Below are positions 1-9,320 of a stretch of DNA of 64,000 nucleotides, in pieces. The notes under the pieces are model-generated. The model saw nothing but the letters and a program-made list of their open reading frames with translations, ran no database searches and was not told the DNA's origin. Source of the stretch: Undibacterium paludis (GTDB lineage Bacteria; Pseudomonadota; Gammaproteobacteria; Burkholderiales; Burkholderiaceae_D). Both the position numbers and the translations under genes were made by a program. The stretch covers positions 186,001 through 250,000 of the forward strand of contig NZ_JAKZHX010000004.1 in NCBI RefSeq assembly GCF_022568815.1. Reading direction: 5' to 3'. Each line of letters starts with the position of its first letter. Position 1 is the stretch's first letter.

Positions 1-122
1 TAAGATCGTCAACAGGTTCTTACTACCTGGTAAGTATAGATGATGACCACAGACAATTAATGGGCTAAAATGGCCTCACTTCATGCTGATCCAGCCACAA
101 CTTGTAACAAAAATTAAGAAAA

Positions 123-1199
123 ATGTTGCCTGTACGCCTAGATTTGCTTTATCTGGACGGCTGCCTGCCAGGCACTATGCTATCCAGTATTGATGCCGTC
201 ATTGCTGCCAACACCTTCTGGAGTCTGAGAAATCCGGACAAGATCAGCAGCCTGGGCAAACGCTGCCTGCCATTTCGCTGGCGAGTGATAGACAAACATG
301 GTGCTTTTGTCCATCTGGACTGGTTACAGCATGAGTCCTGGCCATGCTTCGACGATGAGGACGAATATCTGCCGGCCAGCAATACCGTGCTCGTCGTGCC
401 AGGCTTGCAGGTCATGAATATCTATGATCTGCAAGAACGCGTCAAAACCGGCGTTGCCGAAAAACTACTGATACAACACCGCCACCAATCAGGTGCAATC
501 ATCGCAGGCAGCTACAACGCCACCGGTTTTCTGGCAGAAGCCGGGCTGCTTGAACATAAACAGGCATCGATGAGCTGGATGATGAGTGCCTGGTTAAAAG
601 ACAATTACCCCAATGTGCAAGTCAACCTGACTCGTGAAGTGGTCAGTGACGGAAATATCTTCACGGCCGGTTCACCTGCCAGCAATTGCCGTTTGATCTA
701 TGAAGTGATGCGGGTCTTTTCAGGTGATGCGTTGGCTAATAGCGCCATAGACGCAACCTATTATCAGGAAGAACGATACAAGACCAGCGCACAAGTGATG
801 CCGGTCCTGTCAACCAAGGCCAGGGATGGTGTCGTATTCCGAGCCCGGGCCTGGCTTGACGTTGATATCACCAGACCTTATGACCTGAAACAGGTAGCGC
901 AGGCAGCGGCAGTCAGCCCACGTACCCTGACCCGCTATTTCAATGAAGTGCTGGGCATGTCCCCCTTGTCCTATCTGCAAAAAGTACGGATACAGAGAGC
1001 CAAACACCTGCTTGAAATCAGCATGCTTGACATCCCGGCCATTGCGGACCAATGCGGATATCGCGACAATAATTCTTTTTGCCGTATATTCAAAAGCGAG
1101 ACTACCATGACACCATTGCAGTTTCGGCGCCGTTACAGCTACAGGGTTGACAAGCGCTGGTGGCGCGCCACCGACACCACCTCGTACGAACAGAAGTAA
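123..1199 (+). CDS. GlxA-type AraC family transcriptional regulator
   Basis: 358 aa. The N-terminal ~200 residues resemble the DJ-1/PfpI-like sensor domain of GlxA regulators. The C-terminal ~100 residues form an AraC/XylS double helix-turn-helix, with VSPRTLTRYF in the first HTH and the family signature DIPAIADQCGYRDNNSF then FCRIFK near residues 305-325. The DJ-1 nucleophile elbow, normally a Cys-Thr-Gly, reads GSYNATGFLAEAG here, so the cysteine is missing and the domain is probably a ligand sensor rather than an enzyme. ATG start follows a weak AAGA. corA begins 26 bp downstream on the same strand and may be co-transcribed. Target genes are unknown. Confidence 0.9.
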   Translation: MLPVRLDLLYLDGCLPGTMLSSIDAVIAANTFWSLRNPDKISSLGKRCLPFRWRVIDKHGAFVHLDWLQHESWPCFDDEDEYLPASNTVLVVPGLQVMNIYDLQERVKTGVAEKLLIQHRHQSGAIIAGSYNATGFLAEAGLLEHKQASMSWMMSAWLKDNYPNVQVNLTREVVSDGNIFTAGSPASNCRLIYEVMRVFSGDALANSAIDATYYQEERYKTSAQVMPVLSTKARDGVVFRARAWLDVDITRPYDLKQVAQAAAVSPRTLTRYFNEVLGMSPLSYLQKVRIQRAKHLLEISMLDIPAIADQCGYRDNNSFCRIFKSETTMTPLQFRRRYSYRVDKRWWRATDTTSYEQK

Positions 1200-1225
1200 G
1201 ACCACCAGCCAGGACAGATCAAGCC

Positions 1226-2191
1226 ATGTTAATCAACTGCGTCACTTACCAGGAAGGCCGAAAGCTATCAGACATCCCGATAGCAGCCATCAGCGACAAT
1301 GTGCAGCACAAAGACCAGTTCGTCTGGGTCGCCCTGCGCGATGCTTCAGATGAAGAGTTAAGCGAAATGCAGACCGAATTTGACCTGCATGAACTGGCCG
1401 TCGAAGATGCCCGCCACGGCAACCAACGCCCCAAAATTGAGGAATATGGCGATTCGCTGTTTGCTGTCATCCATACGGTAGAAATGGTGGCGGGAGAACT
1501 GAACATAGGCGAACTCAATCTCTTTGTCGGAGAAAATTATGTGCTGTCGGTACGTAATCGTTGCCAGCAAAATTTTCTGGGAGTACGTCAGCGTTGCGAG
1601 CGCGAGCCGCATTTACTCAAGCATGGTTCGTCCTTTGTTTTCTATGCCCTGATTGATGCAGTCGTTGACCGCTATTTCCCCGTGGTGGAGGCGCTGGAAG
1701 AAGAGTTGGAACTGATAGAAGAACAAATCTTCACCAAGGGCAGTGAACGGGCCAATATCCAGCGCCTGTATCAGTTAAAACGCAAGATCATGATCGTCAA
1801 GCATGCCGTCACACCTTTGATGGAAGCATGCGGCAAGCTCTTTGGTGGTCGTGTGCCAGGTCTTTGCGTCAATACCCAGGAATATTTTCGCGATGTGTAC
1901 GATCATCTTTATCGCGTCAATACGTCAATAGAAACCATACGCGACACCATCAGTACGGCAATCCAGGTCAACCTGTCCATGGTGGCCATCGATGAAAGTG
2001 AAGTCAATAAACGCCTGGCAGCCTGGGCGGCCATCTTTGCAGTGGCAACTGCGTTTGCCGGTATCTGGGGCATGAATTTCAAGAGTATGCCTGAACTTGA
2101 ATGGCACTATGGATACCCGATGGCCTTGGGTGTCATGGTGACAGTCTGCGCTTATCTGTACTACCGCTTCAAAAAGACGGGTTGGTTATAG
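1226..2191 (+). CDS. corA: CorA family magnesium/cobalt transporter
   Basis: 321 aa. Inner membrane divalent cation channel of the CorA family. A long cytoplasmic domain rich in acidic helices (EALEEELELIEEQIF) is followed by two C-terminal membrane helices. The signature GMN selectivity motif (GIWGMNFKSMPELEW) sits at residues 282-284 at the end of the first helix, and the protein ends in basic residues (RFKKTGWL), as is usual. An in-frame extension upstream to 1160 overlaps the preceding regulator. The ATG at 1226 with AGGA upstream fits the family N-terminus better. Mg2+ is the likely physiological ion, but Co2+/Ni2+/Zn2+ specificity cannot be read from sequence. Confidence 0.93.
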   Translation: MLINCVTYQEGRKLSDIPIAAISDNVQHKDQFVWVALRDASDEELSEMQTEFDLHELAVEDARHGNQRPKIEEYGDSLFAVIHTVEMVAGELNIGELNLFVGENYVLSVRNRCQQNFLGVRQRCEREPHLLKHGSSFVFYALIDAVVDRYFPVVEALEEELELIEEQIFTKGSERANIQRLYQLKRKIMIVKHAVTPLMEACGKLFGGRVPGLCVNTQEYFRDVYDHLYRVNTSIETIRDTISTAIQVNLSMVAIDESEVNKRLAAWAAIFAVATAFAGIWGMNFKSMPELEWHYGYPMALGVMVTVCAYLYYRFKKTGWL

Positions 2192-2363
2192 GCAATAATC
2201 AATAGACGATACCTATATTTCCTAGATGAATGTTTGTGTCAGGCATGGAAATCTCACATGCCATAGCCGTATCTGGATAAAAACGAAATGTTCGGCTGAT
2301 GTCCTGAGTTAAAATGCCAGTGTAGCAAGCCGCCCTTCAATCATATTTGCCCTTACTGAAAAA

Positions 2364-2942
2364 ATGAAAAAAATCTTCCTGTTCCTGTTACTACTGGCTA
2401 ATGCTGCCAGCAGCTTCTCCCAAGATTTCCTGGACAATGTCAGTCGTAAGGCCTGCCAGTGTGCCGAGGCCATTCCAGCTGATACGGCCAAAGACAATCT
2501 GGCACCACAATTTGGCATTTGCATCATCAATGCATTTTCACCTTCAGAAAAAGAGCAGTTCCAAAAAGAATTCAATCTGAGCCTGAAAGATGTCGTCAAG
2601 GATGGGGAGAAGATAGGCTCTATCGTCGGTACCAGCATGGCCACGCAATGTCCAGCCGTTATCCTGAGGATATCTTCTACAGCAAAAAGCACGACTGGCT
2701 CGGCAACCGGCGTAGTGACCAAAATTGAAAATGACTTCTTTGTCGTGTTTTCCATGCGGGAGCGCAATGGCACGACCAGCAAATTTATCTGGATTAACCA
2801 GTTCCCGTCAAAAACCGATTTACCCAACACCTATCAAAGCCTGTTGGGCAAAAATGTAGAATTCAAATATGACAGCAGGAGTATTTTCGATCCCAAGATC
2901 GGTGAATACCGTCAATACAAAGTCCTGACTGAAGTCAAATAA
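2364..2942 (+). CDS. secreted protein of unknown function
   Basis: 192 aa. Not recognised as a named family. A clear Sec signal peptide (MKKIFLFLLLLANAASSFSQ) is followed by a short Cys-containing helix (KACQCAEAI) and a second segment with GICIINAF, then two acidic/basic stretches and a C-terminal beta-rich part. The style, with a KACQC helix after the signal and cysteines at regular helical positions, recalls small periplasmic proteins common in Bacteroidota; this is an impression from pattern only. It stands alone between corA and the DUF3667 gene, with 172 bp upstream for its own promoter. The coding region is lower in GC than its neighbours. Confidence 0.75.
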   Translation: MKKIFLFLLLLANAASSFSQDFLDNVSRKACQCAEAIPADTAKDNLAPQFGICIINAFSPSEKEQFQKEFNLSLKDVVKDGEKIGSIVGTSMATQCPAVILRISSTAKSTTGSATGVVTKIENDFFVVFSMRERNGTTSKFIWINQFPSKTDLPNTYQSLLGKNVEFKYDSRSIFDPKIGEYRQYKVLTEVK

Positions 2943-3085
2943 ATAACTCTCGCAATGTCCGGTTGCATCGTCTTGTTCAGCGTATTGCCAGGGAACTGCG
3001 TCCGCAGTCATGCACAGTATGATGAAACTGCCGACAAACCAGTCTACGCCAGGCAGTACCTGGGTTTTTATCATGGGTGGAATTG

Positions 3086-4207
3086 ATGAGTGTAGAAATT
3101 GCAACTGATGTGATGGAGCAAGCCGTCCTGGTTCATGAATTTGAACAGGGTGGCTCACCCGGAAATGCACATCAGGAACATCATCAATGCGCCAATTGCA
3201 AGGTGGAGCTGCAAGGTGCCTATTGCCACAACTGTGGTCAGTCTGCCCATATTCACCGCTCATTATTGCATCTGATCGAAGAGTTGCTACATGGCCTGTT
3301 TCATTTCGAGACCAAGGCCTGGAGGACGATCCCTGCATTGATCTTCAGGCCCGGCAAGCTGACGCGCGATTACATAGAAGGACAGCGTACCCGTTATGTG
3401 TCGCCACTGGCGCTGTTTTTGTTCCTGATCTTTCTGATGTTTTTTGTTTTTTCCTTTACGGGCAATGATCCATTCAACAGTATTTCTGATCATCCCACAA
3501 CCAAGGTAGGGATCAGCAAGGCCTTGCAGGAAAACAGGGAAAAACTGGCTGCCTTGCAAATCGAGCGCGGCAAGTTGCTGCCCGAAGACAGCAAAGCAGA
3601 AAATCTTGATGATGACATCAATGATCTCAAGACAGAGATTCAGACACTGGAGACAGTACTTGCTCACGTCGATGACAAAAACAATGTACCAACCAGCACT
3701 AAAACCGATGAAGACAATACCGGTGTCAATACGCTGACAAAAAAACTCGATCAGAAGCTCAGCGAAAAGAGCGCTATTTCATCCTATCCGGCCATAGAGA
3801 AAAAAGTCCGTCATGCGCTAAAAACGCCTGAATTGACACTATATAAGATCAAGAGCAACTCATCCAAGTTTGCCTTCTTGCTAATGCCGATTTCACTACC
3901 ATTTTTGTGGTTATTGTTTATTTTCAAACGCAAATATGGCATGTTTGATCATGCAGTATTTTCACTGTATTCCTTGTGCTTCATGAGCTTGCTGCTCATG
4001 TCCAGTGCGATACTGAATTATTCCGGCTTTACGGCCACGGCGGCATTGATGGTTGTTTTCATGGCCCCCTTACACATGTTCATGCAATTGCGCAGTGCTT
4101 ATCAGTTGGGCATTGCAGCCAGCTTGTGGCGCACTGTCGCCCTGTTGATGGTGGCAGGATGTTCTTTGGGCCTCTACGTATTGCTGATCATTGGTCTCAG
4201 TACCTGA
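3086..4207 (+). CDS. DUF3667 zinc-ribbon membrane protein
   Basis: 373 aa. Near residues 35-50 a CxxC...CxxC zinc ribbon (CANC, CHNC) precedes the DUF3667 core (LLHGLFHFETKAWRT, RPGKLTRDYIEGQRTRYVSPLALFLF) and a first membrane helix. Next comes a charged, coiled-coil-like region of about 100 residues rich in Lys, Glu and Asp, then four more hydrophobic helices in the C-terminal third. Function of the family is unknown; the topology suggests an inner membrane protein with a cytosolic metal-binding head. A GTG at 3077 is possible, but ATG 3086 has GGGTGG at good spacing. Confidence 0.85.
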   Translation: MSVEIATDVMEQAVLVHEFEQGGSPGNAHQEHHQCANCKVELQGAYCHNCGQSAHIHRSLLHLIEELLHGLFHFETKAWRTIPALIFRPGKLTRDYIEGQRTRYVSPLALFLFLIFLMFFVFSFTGNDPFNSISDHPTTKVGISKALQENREKLAALQIERGKLLPEDSKAENLDDDINDLKTEIQTLETVLAHVDDKNNVPTSTKTDEDNTGVNTLTKKLDQKLSEKSAISSYPAIEKKVRHALKTPELTLYKIKSNSSKFAFLLMPISLPFLWLLFIFKRKYGMFDHAVFSLYSLCFMSLLLMSSAILNYSGFTATAALMVVFMAPLHMFMQLRSAYQLGIAASLWRTVALLMVAGCSLGLYVLLIIGLST

Positions 4208-4249
4208 ATACCCGAACTTCTTCCAACATGCTGCTTTGCATGTTGAAGA

Positions 4250-5506
4250 TCAGACTTCCCAGGTAACCTGGTTGCGACCATGACTTTTGGCCTGATACAG
4301 GGCCTTGTCGGAACGTTCAAGCAAACGTCCCAGTCTGTCATCCCCTGCCCGATAAGTGGCTATCCCTATACTGACCGTCAAGGAAAAGCTCTCGCCTGTT
4401 GGGGTATTCAAGGGCATGGCCTGGATATGGGCGCGTATGCGCTCTGCCACCAGCATGGCTTCGGGGCGGCTGGCCTGCTGCAGCAGAACACAGAACTCTT
4501 CACCGCCCAGGCGACCAAACAGGTCAGATTCACGTAATTCCACTTTAACGGTTTCGGCAAAGTGGATCAAGGCTGCATCGCCACACTGATGCCCGTATTT
4601 GTCATTGATGGCTTTGAAGAAATCAAGATCGAGCATCATCAGGGTCATCTCAGTCTGATAACGTTGACAACTTTTAAAGATATGCTCGGCATGTTCGAGG
4701 AAAGCACGGCGATTGGCAATGCCTGTCAGCGAGTCTGTCGTCGCCAGGCGTTGCAATTCACGCTCCAGCATCTTGCGTTGAGTAACATCACGGCATATGC
4801 CTTCCACACCGGCAAAATGCCCCTCGTCATCGAACAATGCCTGGCTATTGATGGAGATATCGATCACCCGACCATCCTTGTGCACCATCTGACCAGGGAA
4901 GTCGTTGACCATGCCATTCATCATGATCTCTTTTTTAAAAGCATCGCGATCAGATGCCTGGGGATAGAAGGCCTCTGCAGCCTTACCTTCCACTTCACCC
5001 GGCTCATAGCCAAGCACCTTGTACACCGCCGGACTGACCTTCTGGACGATGCCTTTCACGTCGGTGCGGTAATACACATCCTGCATATTTTCAAACAGAC
5101 GCCGGAAATTGAATTCACTCTGGCGCATCTGTTCATCCATTTCATTTTGACCTGTCATGTCCATGCCGCTGATCATGACCGCATCCCGACCTTCATAGTG
5201 AATGGCGCGGCTCATCACCAGCAACATGCGAAAATTGCCTTTACAGGTGGTGATACGAAATTTGCTGGTTGCGTTTTCCCAATTCTCACCCTGCTTCTTC
5301 AGACGTCCCTGAGAGCGCGGCTGATCGAGCGGATGAACGAAGTCATTCACTGGTCGCCCCAGCAACATCTGTTCGTCATTCGCTTCCAGCAAGTGGACTG
5401 CAGCTAAATTGAGTTTGGCCAGCTTGTCATTAACAACAATGGCCACCGCGACCGGCATGATATCAAACAGGTAAGAGTAATCGATAAATTTATTCAAGAT
5501 GCACAA
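4250..5506 (-). CDS. PAS-PAS diguanylate cyclase
   Basis: 418 aa. Two PAS-like sensor domains (about residues 8-120 and 130-250; the second has the PAC-style GVEGICRDVTQRK) feed a C-terminal GGDEF domain (about 255-415) with active-site GGEEF in RLGGEEFCVLL and TDSLTGIANRRAF at its start. It should make cyclic di-GMP from GTP. No membrane helix, so cytosolic. The I-site RxxD is not evident immediately before GGEEF (ELRESDLFGRLGGEEF contains RESD five residues upstream, a plausible I-site). The reading frame has a stop directly before codon TTG 5506; the first ATG (5458) would cut the first PAS domain, so a TTG start at 5506 or 5497 is likely. Confidence 0.92.
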   Translation of the reverse strand: MCILNKFIDYSYLFDIMPVAVAIVVNDKLAKLNLAAVHLLEANDEQMLLGRPVNDFVHPLDQPRSQGRLKKQGENWENATSKFRITTCKGNFRMLLVMSRAIHYEGRDAVMISGMDMTGQNEMDEQMRQSEFNFRRLFENMQDVYYRTDVKGIVQKVSPAVYKVLGYEPGEVEGKAAEAFYPQASDRDAFKKEIMMNGMVNDFPGQMVHKDGRVIDISINSQALFDDEGHFAGVEGICRDVTQRKMLERELQRLATTDSLTGIANRRAFLEHAEHIFKSCQRYQTEMTLMMLDLDFFKAINDKYGHQCGDAALIHFAETVKVELRESDLFGRLGGEEFCVLLQQASRPEAMLVAERIRAHIQAMPLNTPTGESFSLTVSIGIATYRAGDDRLGRLLERSDKALYQAKSHGRNQVTWEV

Positions 5507-5980
5507 TCACTTTACTGTTGAGGCACGGCTAAGAGAAAATTCCACTTTCATTTTACTGCCGCGTAAATAGGAGTAAAGTAATAAAATGCAAGATGTGTGT
5601 GATTGTGATTGCCCGACTGGTGGGCTGTAACAATGGAATCGAGAGTGAGGGACGTCAGGCGCATCAGGGCAAGGCAAGGTGTCGATAAATAAGTCAGCAA
5701 TAGCGGGACTAAGGCAAGCATTTGTAACACAGCCATGATCGTCGCGCATGGGGCAGGCACTCCGCTTTTCACTGTTACAGTCTACTAAATCCGTACTCAC
5801 ATTTCGCATAAATAAACGACAACTCCTTGATACATATTTGATGAAGATGAAATTTTTCATCTGTTGATATCACTTGTCATGTGGTTGTCAGAAGCATCGT
5901 ATAGTCTCATACAGAGAAATCAGCCTATGCCGATCCGCATCCTGGTCGGCTTTTTTATTAATCAAAACGAAAAACAGACC
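5507..5980. other. intergenic region between divergent genes
   Basis: 474 bp between the minus-strand PAS-GGDEF gene and the plus-strand phosphatase. Short open frames exist here on the minus strand (up to 117 codons) but show no domain, no ribosome binding site and no conserved character, so I do not call a gene. The right end carries an intrinsic-terminator-like hairpin (listed separately). Confidence 0.6.
5929..5956 (+). terminator. orphan intrinsic terminator in phosphatase leader
   Basis: GCCGATC and GGTCGGC form a 7-bp stem (one G-U pair) around an 8-nt loop, followed directly by TTTTTT. It lies 24 bp before the phosphatase ATG and no plus-strand gene precedes it. A possible -10 (TATAGT, 5900-5905) sits just upstream. 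It could attenuate the downstream gene or end a very short RNA. Confidence 0.55.
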
Positions 5981-7681
5981 ATGAAAACCAAACTGTCTGC
6001 AAGCGCGTATCCGGCGCGACGCCTCCTGCTACTCAGCTGTCTGGCAGCAAGCACCCTCCTGCACACACTGCCTTCCCTGGCAGCAGAAAAGCCTGTCACT
6101 GGAAAGGCAGGACAGCCAAAGCTGCTCGTGGTGCTGGTTGTCGATGGTTTGCCGCAGGAACAGGTCGTGCGCTACCGTGATCAGTTTGGACAAGGTGGAT
6201 TCCGCCGGCTTCTGGATCAGGGCGCCTGGTTTTCTGATGCACACCAGGCTCACGGTATCACCGTGACAGCGGTAGGCCACTCGGCCGTGCTGACTGGTGC
6301 CTACCCTTACCAGCACGGAATTATTGGCAACAACTGGATAGATCCTGTCACGCTGAAATCAGTGTACTGCACCGAAGATACGACCAACACTTATATAGGT
6401 GAAGAAACCAAGGCCAGCGATGGCACTTCGCCTGCCAACCTGCGCGTTAGCACACTTGGTGATGAATTGCGCTACGCCACTGGCGAGCGCAGCAAAGTCG
6501 TTACCGTGTCCGGCAAGGACAGGGGAGCGATTCTATTGGCAGGCAAGATGGGAACAGCTTATATGTATATGGGTAAAACCGGTAATTTTGCCAGTTCCAC
6601 TTATTACATGAAGAGCCATCCGCAATGGGTGCAGCAATACCTGGCGGGCAAACCCCAGGACAGATTTTACGGTAAGGAGTGGCGCCCGCTGCTGGCTGAT
6701 TCTGCCTATGCAGGCGACGCCAGCGATGAACTGGTCATCAATCCCAAGGAGCCGGAAAAACGCTTCCCCTTCAGCTATACCAGCAAATCGGGCAAGCCTG
6801 ACAGCGAGTACTATGAAAAGCTGCCACTCAGCCCTTATCTTGACGAACTGACCCTTGATTTTGCCCGTGCCGCTGTCGAAGGCGAGAAACTGGGCCAAAA
6901 TCCGGCTGGCGTGCCCGATGTACTTGGTGTCAGCCTGTCCAGCCATGACTATGTCAATCACAAGTTCGGGCCGGAAAGCCGCATGTCCCATGACCACCTG
7001 CAAAGACTGGATCGCCTGCTGTCCAACTTCCTCAACTACCTGGACAAGCGCGTCGGCCTCGACAACACCATGGTAGTGTTGACAGCAGATCACGGCTTCC
7101 CCAACGTCCCTGAGTTTTCACAATCGATCAAACGCGATGCACAGCGTCTTGATGGTAAAAAGATGCTGGAAAACCTGAACAAGTACTTGTCGGACAAGTT
7201 CGGGCAAGCTGAACTGGCCAGCAAATGGTCCAATCCCCACATCCTGCTCAACTATGCATTGATCGATCAAAAAGGCTTGAAACGGCAAGAGGTGGAACTG
7301 GCGGCGGCAAAATTCTTGCAGACGGAGCCTGGCATCGCAGACAGCTTCACCCGTACGCAATTTGAGAATGGCCAGCTACCCAGAACCCGCCTTGGCACAC
7401 TGGTGCAAAGAGCATGGAACAAGCAGCGTTCTGGTGACGTAATGGTAGTCACCAAACCCTACTCTTACTTCAGCACCGAGGCACACGGCACATCACATGG
7501 CTCTCCATATACCTATGACACCAATGTCCCGCTGGTCATGATGGGCAAACCCTGGTTCAAACCTGGTGCATATGGTCAGTATGCCGAAGTCATGGATATC
7601 GCTCCCACCTTATCGCATCTGTTGCGAGTACGTCCGCCATCCGGGTCGGAAGGTCGCGTACTGACAGAAATTCTGCGCTAA
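5981..7681 (+). CDS. secreted alkaline phosphatase family phosphodiesterase
   Basis: 566 aa. Signal peptide (RRLLLLSCLAASTLLHTLPSLAA), then an alkaline-phosphatase-superfamily core. Early metal-binding Asp in LLVVLVVDGLPQEQV, catalytic Thr in HGITVTAVGHSAVLTGAYP, metal ligands in VSLSSHDYVNHKFGPES, a DHG motif in VLTADHGFPNVPEF, and a late His in EAHGTSHGSPYTYD. This pattern fits the PhoX-unrelated PafA/nucleotide pyrophosphatase branch: a periplasmic, metal-dependent phosphomonoesterase or phosphodiesterase. The frame is open further upstream to 5864, but that would run through the terminator hairpin; ATG 5981 gives a standard signal peptide. Substrate is unknown. Confidence 0.9.
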   Translation: MKTKLSASAYPARRLLLLSCLAASTLLHTLPSLAAEKPVTGKAGQPKLLVVLVVDGLPQEQVVRYRDQFGQGGFRRLLDQGAWFSDAHQAHGITVTAVGHSAVLTGAYPYQHGIIGNNWIDPVTLKSVYCTEDTTNTYIGEETKASDGTSPANLRVSTLGDELRYATGERSKVVTVSGKDRGAILLAGKMGTAYMYMGKTGNFASSTYYMKSHPQWVQQYLAGKPQDRFYGKEWRPLLADSAYAGDASDELVINPKEPEKRFPFSYTSKSGKPDSEYYEKLPLSPYLDELTLDFARAAVEGEKLGQNPAGVPDVLGVSLSSHDYVNHKFGPESRMSHDHLQRLDRLLSNFLNYLDKRVGLDNTMVVLTADHGFPNVPEFSQSIKRDAQRLDGKKMLENLNKYLSDKFGQAELASKWSNPHILLNYALIDQKGLKRQEVELAAAKFLQTEPGIADSFTRTQFENGQLPRTRLGTLVQRAWNKQRSGDVMVVTKPYSYFSTEAHGTSHGSPYTYDTNVPLVMMGKPWFKPGAYGQYAEVMDIAPTLSHLLRVRPPSGSEGRVLTEILR

Positions 7682-7713
7682 ACAAGCCCTGAACAAGTCA
7701 CCAGAAATAAAAA

Positions 7714-7747
7714 AACCTGCATGAAAAAATCATGCAGGTTTTTTTCT
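7714..7747. terminator. bidirectional intrinsic terminator
   Basis: AACCTGCATG pairs with CATGCAGGTT around a 7-nt A-rich loop, with A-tract on the left and T-tract on the right. It ends the phosphatase on the plus strand and the peptide transporter on the minus strand. Confidence 0.9.
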
Positions 7748-7760
7748 TAAACCTTGCGGC

Positions 7761-9320
7761 TTATTTTGCTTCTCTATAGTTATTCAGCATGGGGTAACTT
7801 CTGGCATACAAGGCAAACAGGAAAGCTGCCAGCAGGGCAAAACCTGCAAAGAAGAACATCTGGAAAGCCGTTACGCTCATGCCAGTATTCTTGATTTGCG
7901 CAGTCACTGCTTCGCTCTTGACGCTGGAATTGGCCAGCAAGACCCACAGGTTACCTATCGTGACCGACAGGTTCCAGAAACTCATGATAACGCCTTTCAT
8001 TGCCAATGGCGCCTGGCTATAAGCGAATTCCAGACCAGTGGCCGATACCAGTACTTCACCAAAAGTCAGCAGGGCATAGGGTAGTATCTGCCAGGTGATT
8101 TGCAGAGCATTGCCGCCATCAATCGCCAGTTGCATGAAGCCGACCACGATCCAGGCCAGACCGGAGAAAGCGATGCCCAGTCCCATGCGGCGCAGGGCTG
8201 TCAGTTCCACGCCAATACGTTTCAGCAACGGGTACAGGACCAGGTTATTGAAAGGGATCAGCAACATCACCAGCATGGGATTCAAAGCCTGCATCTGTGA
8301 GGACTCAAACCAGGAAGGCTTGGTCATCTGATTCGCCTGCAAGACCCAGGTAGAGGCTTTTTGATCAAACAGTGACCAGAATGGCGTCACCAGAGCAAAC
8401 ACCACCAGAATACGCAGGACGGACCGCACACCGTCAACCGCCACGTCAGGATGTATGCCACGGGCACGCTCAAGCTGCATCCAGGCCCCCATCCCGCCAA
8501 AACCAAGTACCAGTACCAGAGCCAGGCAGAAAGCCGCCACTACGCCAATCTGGGGGATCAGGAACAAAGACCCAATGGCCAGCAAACCACCAAGAACTGC
8601 CATGAAATAACCAGTCTTTGCCTGTCCGGGAACATTCGTGGTCAGTGCAGTACGAACTACATTCAGGAAAGAATGCGGGTCACGTGGTGCCGGCGGTACA
8701 TGAACATATTTGGTACGACCAGTCCAGAAAATCATGGTCGCAATGAACATCAGCAAACCAGGTATGCCAAAGGCTACGCTGGCACCCAGTTTTTTGAGGA
8801 AAATCGGCATCAGCAAAGAGGCAAAGAAAGAACCAAAGTTGATGATCCAGTAAAAGCCGTCAAATACTTTTTGTGCCAGTGAGCGGTTGGACTGATCAAA
8901 CTGGTCACCGACAAAAGAGGTGACCAGGGGTTTGATACCACCAGAACCCAAAGCAATCAGGAACAAACCCGTATAAAAACCGTTGGCGCTATTTTCAAAC
9001 AGGGCCAGACAGGCATGGCCGCAGCAATACACCAGGCTGAGCCAGAAGACGGTATTGTATTTACCAAAGTAACGGTCAGCCAGCCATCCGCCCAGCAAAG
9101 GGAAAAAGTAGACGCCGATGACAAAAGTATGGAAAACTTCCTTGGCCATGCCTGCACGCAGGTGTTCCGGCATCGACAGCAGCAGGCTGGTTGTCAGGAA
9201 AACCGTGAGAATATTGCGCATGCCATAAAAGCTGAAGCGCTCACAGCCTTCATTGGCAATGATATAAGGTATTTGCGCTGGCATGCGCGCCTGGTCGGCG
9301 CGAACCGTGGATTGAGTCAT
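7761..9320 (-). CDS. POT family proton-dependent peptide transporter
   Basis: 519 aa. Inner membrane MFS/POT transporter for di- and tripeptides. The PTR2 signature ExxERFxxY is visible in NEGCERFSFYGMRNIL of helix 1, which couples proton binding to transport; FDGFYWIINFGSFFASLL matches the second family signature. About 14 hydrophobic helices follow. The frame extends 56 codons upstream, but ATG 9320 is preceded by GGAGAGG at good spacing and starts close to helix 1, as in DtpA/DtpT. It stands alone, ending at the shared terminator. Nitrate or other NPF substrates are less likely in a bacterium. Confidence 0.93.
   Translation of the reverse strand: MTQSTVRADQARMPAQIPYIIANEGCERFSFYGMRNILTVFLTTSLLLSMPEHLRAGMAKEVFHTFVIGVYFFPLLGGWLADRYFGKYNTVFWLSLVYCCGHACLALFENSANGFYTGLFLIALGSGGIKPLVTSFVGDQFDQSNRSLAQKVFDGFYWIINFGSFFASLLMPIFLKKLGASVAFGIPGLLMFIATMIFWTGRTKYVHVPPAPRDPHSFLNVVRTALTTNVPGQAKTGYFMAVLGGLLAIGSLFLIPQIGVVAAFCLALVLVLGFGGMGAWMQLERARGIHPDVAVDGVRSVLRILVVFALVTPFWSLFDQKASTWVLQANQMTKPSWFESSQMQALNPMLVMLLIPFNNLVLYPLLKRIGVELTALRRMGLGIAFSGLAWIVVGFMQLAIDGGNALQITWQILPYALLTFGEVLVSATGLEFAYSQAPLAMKGVIMSFWNLSVTIGNLWVLLANSSVKSEAVTAQIKNTGMSVTAFQMFFFAGFALLAAFLFALYARSYPMLNNYREAK

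Noticed and set aside
4562-5407. 281-codon plus-strand frame
   Set aside because: Shadow of the PAS-GGDEF gene on the other strand; the latter has clear GGEEF and PAS motifs.
5507-5860. 117-codon minus-strand frame
   Set aside because: Cys-rich, no domain, no ribosome binding site, immediately upstream of the PAS-GGDEF start; looks like chance.
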